Positions 1-9,547 of a DNA stretch of 64,000 nt are shown here, piece after piece. The notes under the pieces were generated by a model. The model ran no database searches. It had not been told where the DNA came from and saw only the letters and a list, made by a program, of their open reading frames with translations. The position numbers and the translations under genes are program-made. The DNA comes from Chondrosia reniformis (taxonomy: Eukaryota > Porifera > Demospongiae > Chondrillida > Chondrillidae). The first letter of the stretch is position 1. Every line of letters starts with the position of its first letter. The DNA lies in contig OX359196.1 of the NCBI GenBank assembly GCA_947172415.1, forward strand, positions 4,901,901-4,965,900, given 5' to 3'.

Positions 1-2801
1 TCTGTTGTAGAAATCAGGATAGTCCCTACATAAGAGGTTGTACATAAGAGGTTGTGCAATATGTCTCAAGGAATATGAACATATGTCACAAACATTATGC
101 CATGAAGCTCCAATATTGCACAATAACAAGAAAATGGTCCAGTGGAAAATGTCAATATGAAACTGTATTCTCATCCAAACCTCCTTAAGTAACAAGTTTA
201 GGAAAGGAGCCAATTATATTTATCCTACCTCCTATACATGTCAATCAACCACATTGCAGAAAAATGGTGTTTCACATTATTCTATTTCACAAAGCATTTC
301 AATCAGATAGTCAAGAAGGTCTAAAGTTGTAAGGTAATTTTAATTTGTGTGGGTGTATTTGCTTGTCTGAAATCTAATTGTTCAACTGTCAAATATATGT
401 CTACTGCAAAATAGCATGGGGTATTGTATATAATGTACATATTTAAGGTAAGTCAGGGTATTCAATACCATCCAACTATCCTCCAGTGAAAGACTCTTCT
501 AGTACACTGTTCCACTTACAGGTGGTACTTGTGCACTAAGACAAAGAGTCCATTTAGTGCTAGTATACTGACTACTCCTCCAGCGTTGCTGCAGCTCGTG
601 AGGAAGTCTATTAGTCTTCTTGGGTCAGCCATGTGAGGCATCACATCATTGTGAAGAAACACCAGTACCTCCTTCAACATCCTGGAAGTTAACTTAAAAA
701 GGAGAAATACCTGTATGTTACATCAGAACCTTGTAGCTTCCACTACTTACTGGTAGCTGTAAGAAGGTTAGCCAAGCATCTCCATATGACTTCTTTAAAT
801 CCTTTAAAACAGAAAAAAGAATTTAAAAATGATACACAAGTATTAGAAATACTTTTAAACATATACAGTTTATACGTAGGTAGGTTAACATACAGAGGTG
901 TGTACGTATGTATGCAAAATATTGAAATGATTTTATATGGCATTTCTACCCTATAACCAATACTTTACGTGTATGTATGTCTACCCTAAGTCATTGAACC
1001 AAGAAAATGGTGTTTTTGGTGATTCATAGGTACCTAAAAGTCTTCAACAGTAACAAAACTTACACTGCTAGCATATAAGAGGTTTAAAAACCACAGTGAC
1101 AATAATACAACATTGTAATGGCAAAATATGTTATAAACTACACATTAATATAGCAATCACATGCATATATACATACAAATGTCAATATACATACGTATGC
1201 ATAGTCTAGGGACTTTCAGTGGCTAAGACGGAAGACTCTGGTTAATTGGTTCTTAAAGTGCTTCTGTTTTACATACTGTGAGCCTTATATCAGATACTTG
1301 AACTTTTTTCCTTTGCTTCTTCTTCTTCCTCTTTGCTGGTGGAGTAACATCCTCTGAAAGATGACTGACACCATCCACCTCATCACTTCCCTCATCTACT
1401 AGACTGTCTGCCACTATTTCAACATCCAACAGTATATATAAATACAGCGACGTCAGACCATGAAACATGCATGCTGTTGTGTATATAAGTTCAGTTGAAG
1501 GAGCCATTTCTACTAGTTACGTACCTGCATCTCTTCACTATTTTTTGTGTATCTTAGTAATTCAATCATTGGTACCAAAATTGTGTATATAAGGCACCTA
1601 GATTTAGCACAGAGAGCCAAGGACTCACAAAAGAACAAAAAGAAGACAAAGATTCCCAGGGTCACTGATAAAGGGTGGAATTCCTAGAAACAGCTGTCTA
1701 CCCAGTAGAGAAGAAAAGTAGAAGGAGAAAACTCTTGTATCCTCATCATCCAAGGCTCTCACTAGGTTTAGTTCCCTATAGGTCTTTACTCTAATAAAGA
1801 TGTAAGAAAATGGTGTGTTAGATTATTCATGCAATACCTTGATTGTCTTCTGTGTTGCTGGTGTTGTGTGTAAGGTAGCTCATTTCTTCATTATTCCATC
1901 TAGCTCTCATCTTTAGTCTTATCCCGTTTAAAACTGAATATACATTTCTCACAAATAGATCTCCTTTCAGCTTTCCAGATCTCAAATGAGACAACTTGAC
2001 TGGAACAAGCTTACTATAAACAAGGAATTAAGGTATTTTGCTTACAAGTCCATTACGCATATCAATAAACATACGTACATTGTATTCTTCAGCACATAGT
2101 AAAGGATATCACAGTAACAGAGATACTTGTCAATGAAAGCCTCTATCACTATGCTTTCTTCCTGTTTGTATAGGTTCTCAATCAGGTTTAAAAATATTTG
2201 GTTTGGGAATGGAGAAGGGCTGGCGTGCAGTCCAATTAGGTCCATCATCACCTCCATCACCTTTACCTACCAGAAATACAATAACACCCTTTACCACATA
2301 ACCTTTAGCTACCAATTACAATTGCCATTGTTCATGAAAGGCTGAACTCTGTTATGAGTCAACATTGAAACCCATATAGAGTGTTATTGAATTAAAAGTT
2401 CATATATTCGAAGTTACCCGAACAGAATTTGAACTGTGTGACATCAGTAATGTCAAGCTCTTGTGGCACTCCTGGTAGATTCGGTGTACCCATGCCCCAT
2501 AGTGCTCCAGTGAGCTGCCAGGACCCCACTTTGGAAAGGGATGGCAGAACCACTCTGGAGTTTCCTTGAAGAGTAGCTTAAAGCAGACTAACAAGGCATC
2601 ACACGACTGTAATACTGTACCCTCGTCCTCAGCCTATAGTATGCAGGCAGATAGATATGATACAGCGCTAAAGTACCCATTCCAGGATTAATATAACGTT
2701 CATACTTGTAGTAGCTCTAAAAGATCCACTATGTAGTTAGCATTTTCAGGATTCTTTGCTGCCAACTCTCCCATTTGGTGAATCGAAACTTTTTCGGCCA
2801 T
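1..2801 (-). CDS. NOC4L: NOC4L, nucleolar complex protein 4 homologue (3' end cut by window edge)
   Basis: Ribosome-biogenesis factor of the NOC/CBF family, which in yeast and human works with NOP14 in 40S subunit maturation in the nucleolus. Eight exons read in consistent phase: 2706-2801 (start codon, begins MAEKVSIHQMGEL), 2418-2633, 2079-2260, 1838-2013, 1298-1413, 751-801, 520-692 and <1-25. The last two join to give VLVFLHNDVMPHMADP, then FLTSCSNAGGVVSILALNGL, then HKYHLDYPDFYNR, which is the diagnostic NOC4 core. Exon 1298-1413 encodes a lysine-rich, probably nucleolar-targeting stretch (KRKKKKQRKK). The C-terminal part of the NOC domain lies beyond the left edge. The intron at 1414-1837 contains a decayed hammerhead-like repeat. 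Start-to-start distance to the next gene is 342 bp, so a shared promoter is likely. Family recognition is strong; the exact borders of exons 4 and 5 are inferred from phase. Confidence 0.9.
1610..1800 (+). repeat. Dispersed repeat, decayed hammerhead-like copy A
   Basis: Lies in a NOC4L intron. It resembles 14353-14530 and 21380-21510, sharing the blocks AGGGTGGAATTCC, AGAAACAGCTGTCT, CCAGTAGAG and a CTCTTGTATCCTCATC tail. The hammerhead-like order of core, stem, GAAAC and palindrome is visible at 1659-1703, but the core reads CTGATAA instead of CTGATGA, so a catalytically important G is lost. It is probably inactive. Confidence 0.7.
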
Positions 2802-3143
2802 TTTTGATAAAGAAAACCACAAGGATGGCTATTAGAATGACTGGGCGTGGCAACATCTCTACGGCAGACGGTGCCTTCACACAGCAACCGTGTTATCCAG
2901 GGTTGGAATTGGAGAGGAGAGCTAGACGATGTTGCCTAATATGTTGGGATATTTGTATAAGAATAATCTCTCCTGACAATTCAGCATGTGTACATCGCTC
3001 CTAAGTGTTGGTTAATCCTCCAGGTGTAAATGGACTCACTTTCATTCACACATCACATGTATCCAGCTTCCTTGGTAACCATTTGAGCCTTGACACGTAC
3101 GATTCCATTTCTTTGGCTAAAAGTGCGTGCATGCGACCGAAGT
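2802..3143. promoter_or_regulatory. Probable bidirectional promoter, NOC4L / coiled-coil gene
   Basis: This 342-bp gap separates two divergent start codons. I see no clear TATA box or other element I can name. The shared-promoter role is inferred from the head-to-head layout only. Confidence 0.45.
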
Positions 3144-4739
3144 ATGGAGAAGGAACGCCGACTTCTTTCTGGTAAGATGGAATGGAAGGAATTACCAACC
3201 AATTGCTGTTTGAACAAAATGACTTCAAGTAAAGAATCAGCCAACATCAATTACACGAGGCAAGAAACCAAGAGACGAGCTAAACAGGACTTTCACATGA
3301 AGAGACTGTCACAGTATCAAGTTTATTACTATGGAACACCAGAACAACGAGAAATTAAAAGGTGATTTTGGACATTTTTATTAAGTAGTTGTTCATTAAA
3401 AATTAAAAACAAGGGTATTTCTCTGTGTCAATAAAAGAATGTTCTAATTTGATTTAAAGTGTCTGCTTTGTAAATAATTATTTCCACTTCCCTTTTAACA
3501 TTCAATTTCTAAATGCACTGCTGTATGTCATCCCTTTTCATATTCTCTTTCATTTTTATAAGTGTTTACAAGCATATTTTAATTTAATGTATGTTTCAAG
3601 GAAGGAATTGCGGACTGCCTTACAAGATCAGCTCAGTGAGAAGGAGAAAGAGAAGAGAGTGTTTGCCCTAGACATTGCTGACTTTCATAGAACAGCAGTG
3701 GAGGATAAGAAAGTTAGAGAGACAGAAGATGAAGCAGCAGTCAAAAGACATGAATTCTTAAAGACATACAAAAGGGACAACAAGACGGTCAGTTTCTAAC
3801 ATTTAGTGATCAAGCAATGTTTTTACAAGTACTAAGAGATATAATAGTACAGTATATGTAATAGTAGATACGTTGCTACTATTATATATACGTACGTATG
3901 TAGCTATTCCCAGTCCTGTATTAGATAATCAGTTGATAATACCAGATGTTATTATTGGCTGCTAACTGTCATATCAATACATGCAAGTATCATTCATGAC
4001 TGAATTACAATATTGTACAATATCCTTTAAAATTAAAAGTGGCAAAATATTTTGGGATCTGCAATTGTATGAGAATAAAGTCTTATTGAGCATCAGCAAC
4101 TTGAATTTTACTAATTCTAGACGTTTCGACCCAGAGGTCTTCATCACCAATATATTCTCATAATGATCGCAACAAGTACTCCGTATTTCTGCAATAGTAT
4201 GCACATACAGTATATACTAAGTCATATATTGAAAAGGGGAGTTTATTGCACTTAAGCCTGTGCTAGGCTATCATTGCAAATAATAAATCCAGCCCAGCCG
4301 TGTAGATAATTGTCACTTAGTTGGTTGGCGTAATTATCCAGTGTTGTTTATTATTTGCAAAGTCATATATTGTACATCTCCAATGTGCTACATCTCCAAT
4401 GTGCTACATCTCCAATGTGCTACATCTCCAATGTGCTACATCTCCAATGTGCTACATCTCCCATGTGCTACATCTCCCATGTGCTACATCTCCAATGTGC
4501 TACATCTCCCATGTGCTACATCTCCAATGTGCTACATCTCCAATGTGCTACATCTCCAATGTGCTACATCTCCCGTGTGCTACATCTCCCGTGTGCTACA
4601 TAACATGTTTACGTTTATGCATGTGTAGTTGATGGAATTAAAGGCAGAACAGCGTAAGTTAGATCGTCTTGCACAGTGGAAGGAAGACAAGGAGCTTTTG
4701 AAACACAACCCAATTAACTGGAGCAACACTTTGAAGTAG
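3144..4739 (+). CDS. Small coiled-coil protein, unrecognised
   Basis: Three exons, 3144-3361, 3601-3787 and 4629-4739, give about 171 residues. Phases agree (2, then 0). The ATG at 3144 was chosen because the open frame upstream of it has no ATG before an in-frame stop at 3084. The product is highly charged, rich in K, E, R and Q, and looks like one long helix or coiled coil (ELRTALQDQLSEKEKEKR, then LMELKAEQRKLDRLAQWKED). It ends in HNPINWSNTLK, a tail of the sort seen in some ciliary coiled-coil proteins; I cannot name the family. Intron 2 carries a 16-bp minisatellite directly before the last acceptor. It lacks a signal peptide or membrane segment, so it is likely cytoplasmic. Function unknown. 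Confidence 0.7.
4100..4165 (-). repeat. Dispersed GAAACGTC motif, copy 1
   Basis: Read on minus: TGATGAAGACCTCTGGGTC followed by GAAACGTC. This is one of at least nine copies in the window; it lies in intron 2 of the coiled-coil gene. Confidence 0.7.
4371..4605. repeat. 16-bp minisatellite, about 14 units
   Basis: Unit TACATCTCCAATGTGC, with CAA/CCA/CCG variants at one position. Because 16 is not divisible by 3 and the unit has no stop in any plus-strand frame, all three frames are open, which makes spurious ORFs. The array ends about 24 bp before the last acceptor of the coiled-coil gene. Confidence 0.95.
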
Positions 4740-5455
4740 TGCATACACAAGTGTACTCACAGGAATTTGGAAATTGAATATTGTATTACTATTTACATGC
4801 CCATTGTATGAATATCAATCAGTAATGTATATATCATTCATTCAAGATACATTCCTGCAACTTGATTACATAAAAGGCACAATAAATGACATTAATGTTA
4901 ACCTACAGTACCTGAGTACACATACGGTAATTTACAAAGTCCTCAATTTGTAATTAGTTGCTGTATAGAGGTACATCAGGAGAAAATTTTCTTTGTAGTG
5001 TAGTTTTCTCCTTTTCAGTTACATCAAATCAGCTGTACTCATTTAAAGTGCATCTTTTTGGCAAAGTGTGCATCCTTACATACTGCTCCTCTATGTACAA
5101 GATCCTTTCCTCAAACTTTCAGTACGGGCATAATTTTTGATGCTGTACATATGTATATAACATATGCCACATAAATGTTACTTGTAATTTTCTCGCTACT
5201 TAAAAATAAAATGACTTACCTGGGAATAAAATTTAAGGATCTCCCATAAACTGTTCTTGTGGCAAGTACTCATAGCTTATCATCGCAGCCTTTGCATGGC
5301 TCAGCGCAATTAACTCCCTTACTTCATTGTAAACTCTCAGTTTCGTCTAGATTGTAGCCTCCACCTTCACTTATTATGAAACCACAAGTGTTTCACTTAT
5401 ATGTAGTGGATTAATAAGTGAGGGCAGTCATCCAAACTTACCATCATTGAAGTGT

Positions 5456-5500
5456 ACCACACTGATGAGCCCAAATGAGGGAGAAACAGCTGTCTGTGGT
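5456..5500 (+). ncRNA. Hammerhead ribozyme-like motif, type I architecture
   Basis: Directly visible: a six-base stem I, ACCACA (5456-5461) with TGTGGT (5495-5500), all Watson-Crick. The core is CTGATGA (5462-5468). Stem II is 5469-5472 with 5479-5482, three C-G pairs plus a G/A mismatch at the pair next to the core, loop AAATGA. Then comes GAAA (5483-5486), with A5486 able to pair T5493. The self-complementary ACAGCTGT (5486-5493) is followed by the expected cleavage site after C5494 (GTC). A palindromic, loop-less stem III means activity would need a dimer, as known for short-stem-III hammerheads in animal satellites and Penelope-like elements. Activity is inferred, and the stem II mismatch may weaken it. 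Confidence 0.6.
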
Positions 5501-5660
5501 TCTTTGACGAATTTTTTCCATCTTGGATGACTGGGAGGCGATCACTGGTTGCCAATTTAATAGGACTTTGGTCCCCCAGCCAAGATTAGACTGTGGTCAC
5601 TTGGCTGGTTTGGTGTAATATTTTCCACAGTGATTATTTGCTTATCCAGTCTTTATGTTA
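5501..5660 (+). repeat. Repeat body downstream of the hammerhead-like motif
   Basis: It contains TTTGGTCCCCCAGCCAAG and GGCTGGTTTGGTGTAATA. The first block recurs inverted and diverged at 18139-18185, the second at 21281-21300. This marks the hammerhead-like motif as part of a larger dispersed element rather than a chance match. Confidence 0.6.
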
Positions 5661-7326
5661 TGTTTTATATACTTGCATATAAGGTATTATGTATAAAGCC
5701 TGACACTAGTATACATGTACATATATATGCTTTTCTAGTATTTCACAGTAATCACCATCTTCTAATGAATATTAATCAATTACATATGTTTTGATGTGTT
5801 TGGAGATGGTGTTACCTTATAAATATGCAGCTGCCCCCATGTCATGTGATCCAACCTACTACAATCTGTGAACAATTTGTATATAAATACCACAATCCAA
5901 GCAATACACCACTCTGACGTAGTGCCTTTCATCCGTGAGGATATAAATTACTTTTGAAAGTTTCTGGAAGATTATTTAAATCTAATCAAATAGAAAGTGA
6001 GAAGCACTGTAAATAGTTGAACCATTTCTATAAATAGCCTTTTCAATCCTTTGAAACCATATATCAATTGAGTCTTCGTGTATTCCTATGAAATAGTCTA
6101 TAGTAGTCTTCTATTATTATATTTTAGTATAAGGGGTAAAACAGTCATTATACAGATATGTTGGATATTATCTTTATTGTATAGTAACTGTAACAGTATA
6201 AAGAATCACATTTCTATGTATACAGCACTTTGTGTATCATATAACTGTTGTCTTTTGTGACTACTCATTCAGTTATTTAAGTCAGGGCAGAGATAAATCT
6301 GTGTATTTGCATTAGGAGTGAACTGGCCTTGCCTAACCATAGTTTTGTAAATATATAAAATCTAATATCAAACCTTGATCTTTTATGTAGCATCTATAGT
6401 TTGAATTCTTTTATGCTGCCATATGCATAGATAATTGGTAATTCCAGGAATATCTGCCTAAGACTGGGACTTACGTATGTATGTACCAGGTACAATGTAA
6501 GTGTATTCTGTTGAAAGTGTTAATGGTTTACAATTGAATACTAAATACAATCAATATGTATATCACTTGCCCATTAATGAACACATAGCTTTAATTCCCT
6601 CATCCTATAAGTCAGTTTTCAAGTCTCTTGGAGATTTAGGAATATGAATGTACAGTTAACATAGGTACACTACATAGCTTATTCATATACCTGTGAAGGT
6701 GGAAACACCTATTCAATGTCTAGTGACACCTTGTTAGTTTATGATGACATGTATTACATGTAGCAGGCACCCAGAAAGTTCCCCTGGTATATTATTATTT
6801 AAGTGCACCATGTGCATTGCACACTAGGACGAGAGTATGCCCCATGCAGCACTATACAAGAAAGTAAAATGTTGAAAAATATTTAAAGTCATTGTATATA
6901 TATATAATCAGTTTTATAGGTACTCAGAGAGTGAACACTGTATACATACTGTACTTCTATTGCATATGTTAATTAACACTTATTAGGGTATATATAGGGT
7001 GCATGGTAGCCACGACACGACTGCTTTTTTAGAGTGTGTAAGCCTTTCAGTAGTGGAAGGTGAAAGCTATTATGAACAGGTGGCTTATTTGTGTTAGTGG
7101 CATCAAAAATTGCGAGTCAGCGTGGGTCTTTTGAGGCACTCATAAAGGATCATTGGCGTTATATAGTGTACAGTTGTCAATCTGTTTTTATAGTTCTGTG
7201 TGAAGTTTTTTATCCTTGTAAATGATATGACTGTTCTTGTGAATATCAATTTGTTAATAGTTGTACCACGTTTGTTAGATAAATTGATTTAGAACTCTTT
7301 GTTTGTAGAAATCTACAGATAACACC

Positions 7327-9334
7327 ATGCAATTAAAGATCTTTATCGTCTTTGTTTTGCAATTGATCATGATAAGAATGATTTGTGCAAATCCTAATTG
7401 TAAGTTATGTCTTTAAGTATACATAATTTAGTTGATTGTTTATTTGAGTTATGTACCTGCAACAATTAAAATTCAAGGATTTGGGACATTTCGACCCATA
7501 TGTCTTCAACAGCAATTATTGCTGATGAACCTACGGGTTATATGCATGCAATAATACATGTACATTATGCATGCAATAATACACGTACGTATATAGGTAA
7601 CCTCACAGCAGTAAACAATACTAATGTGGGCTGTTCTGGAGACATTATTCAGTTGAACTGCACACATTCCTACAATAAAACAGTTGCTATCTCTTGGATG
7701 AAAAATGGAACACACATTAATAAGGCACCTCTTGGGGATGAAGGAGAAACCTTTTCTCTTCTTAATGTTACACTGAAGGGGAATGTGTCTGGACAAAGCA
7801 CATTCCTGTACAGCTGCAATCTTCACCACATTGACACAAATGAGAATGAAGCTTGCAATGATATTCTAGTAATTGTAAATTGTGAGTAATCATTGACTAT
7901 AATGGTACAGTAGAACTAAAATGAGTCCTTATACACTCATGTGTATATATATTTACACATATATGTAGGTATATAGTACAGTTTAACCCATGCATTTAAG
8001 ATGAAAGTGAAATTTCCTCATGTCCTAATTTTTTATCAAATTAGGATACTCATTATGAACGCAACAAAAACCCCTTATCACTTTAAGCTTATATACCGAT
8101 ATATATTACTAAGTAGGAATGGCCGGGGAAAAAAATGGCCGCCCTATCCAATGTATTAGCAATCAACACCTCATAAATCGCCAACGAAGCGATTTTCGGT
8201 TATATTCGGTTATTTGCAGCGATTAATGCACGCTTTCCTAAATGCCAAAACATGTTTCGACGCTCTACACGCTCTATAGCGTTCAAAAAGTGGCTAACTA
8301 GGAATAGACCCATTTCCAAAATTCATTTTTTCTTCTTCTTCTTCTTCTTTTATTGAATAGACTAGCGCTAATATGCAAACTTATGTGGGCACGTACTAGT
8401 TATAAATCGTCATAAATATTTCGGAACTAGGGAATAGACAGCCCTAAATCTGAATGCGCTCTACAATAAGCATGTTAATTGTGAAGAGCGAAAATTGGGG
8501 TCTTCTCGGACGCCATTTTTTAATTAAGAGATCATGGTTTTCGGCATATTTCTCTTGTCTAAGACGTTATTTTGAGATCTTCGCCAAGAAAACTTTCAAA
8601 TCAATTTAAAACAAGTAATATTAAGAGGAAAAAAGGGGGAATACAAGTAAATAAAAAACATTTACAAAAATGATGTTAGAAGTAGGAATGGCAGTGTTCA
8701 CTAATACATCTGCAAAAAGTATCGAAACAAGACACTGATTATATGATAAGGCTAATCATACAGAAGTTGCATATATACTGAAATTTAAGTAACTTAACCA
8801 TACACTTCTGTGTTTGGGCGCACCATTCCTACTTGAGGTTAGTGCGGGTGAGGTTAGTGAGGTTATCATATAATCAGTGTCTTGTTTCGATACTTTTTGC
8901 AGATGTATTAGTGAACACTGCCATTCCTACTTCTAACATCATTTTTGTAAATGTTTTTTATTTACTTTACATATATACATTTACATATTTCAGTTTGCAA
9001 TAGCAGCATTCCAGATGACCATTCGAATTCCAGCTCAAAAACCTCAGGTATGGTTTATTCAAGATCTATTTCTTGTATTTTAAAATATTATCCAGTCATA
9101 TTTTCAAGCCAAATATAGGGCATATACTTTTAATTTGTGAACACATTATACATGCACTAATGGAAATAATAACTTTAAATTGTAATATTTTTATATTATC
9201 TGATCGATCCTTCAATCATCACTTTTCAATTGCAAGTTGGAAAAGTACGTAATTAAATAGCCTCTCCTTTTGTTCTAGATTTATTCTGTGCAAAATTGCT
9301 TACACTGTTGAGTTTAATACTTATTATTTGCTGA
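7327..9334 (+). CDS. Secreted Ig-domain protein, probably GPI-anchored
   Basis: Four exons, all joined in phase 1 as is usual for extracellular modules: 7327-7399, 7597-7881, 8994-9047 and 9279-9334; about 155 residues. Exon 1 is a signal peptide (MQLKIFIVFVLQLIMIRMIC). Exon 2 is one Ig-like domain: a Cys in DIIQLNCTHS, the core Trp in AISWMKNG, and a partner Cys in FLYSCNLHH, with extra cysteines and several N-glycosylation sites (NLT, NNT, NCT, NKT, NGT, NVT, NVS). Exon 3 is a Ser-rich linker. Exon 4 encodes a short hydrophobic tail, KLLTLLSLILIIC, ending at TGA with no cytoplasmic charge, which fits a GPI-anchor signal. A MITE fills most of intron 2. A surface or adhesion role is inferred. 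Confidence 0.75.
7466..7535 (-). repeat. Dispersed GAAACGTC motif, copy 2
   Basis: On minus: TTGAAGACATATGGGTC followed by GAAATGTC, in intron 1 of the Ig gene. A small hairpin, CAGCAATAATTGCTG, precedes it. Confidence 0.6.
8112..8967. mobile_element. Composite MITE with ~103-bp inverted arms
   Basis: The right part is a fold-back: 8646-8749 and 8863-8967 are nearly perfect reverse complements. The left part (8112-8345, beginning AGTAGGAATGGCC) matches 54105-54334 in reverse orientation. No coding capacity is seen, so it is non-autonomous. It sits in intron 2 of the Ig gene, shares CATTCCTACT-type ends with two other copies, and carries a TTC microsatellite at about 8330-8348. Confidence 0.8.
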
Positions 9335-9547
9335 AGAAGAGGAATTTCAAATAAAGCGAAGAATACCCAAACCCAATTGCAATCAAATGAGGACTTGCAA
9401 TTGGTGGCCAAGATCCACATCATATTAATTATGTAATAGAACATATAAAAATAAAGTAAAGTTTTAGGTAATTATACTATATAGTACAAGATGGTTGATT
9501 TTACAAAAATGTAATTGTTGATAAAGTTAACTTACAAAAATTATCAA

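Larger units (their letters stand above)
4740..7326. other. Intergenic, no gene seen
   Basis: AT-rich sequence between the coiled-coil gene and the Ig gene. No splice-bounded coding exon was found. It holds the hammerhead-like candidate and its associated repeat at about 5437-5660; the rest is featureless apart from short TACGTA-type simple sequence. Confidence 0.7.

Noticed and set aside
4321-4632. Three overlapping plus-strand ORFs of 82-103 residues with Cys/Ser/His-rich repeats
   Set aside because: They are the three open frames of the 16-bp minisatellite in an intron.
7506-7829. Antisense ORF of 107 residues
   Set aside because: Complement of the Ig-domain exon, with no support of its own.
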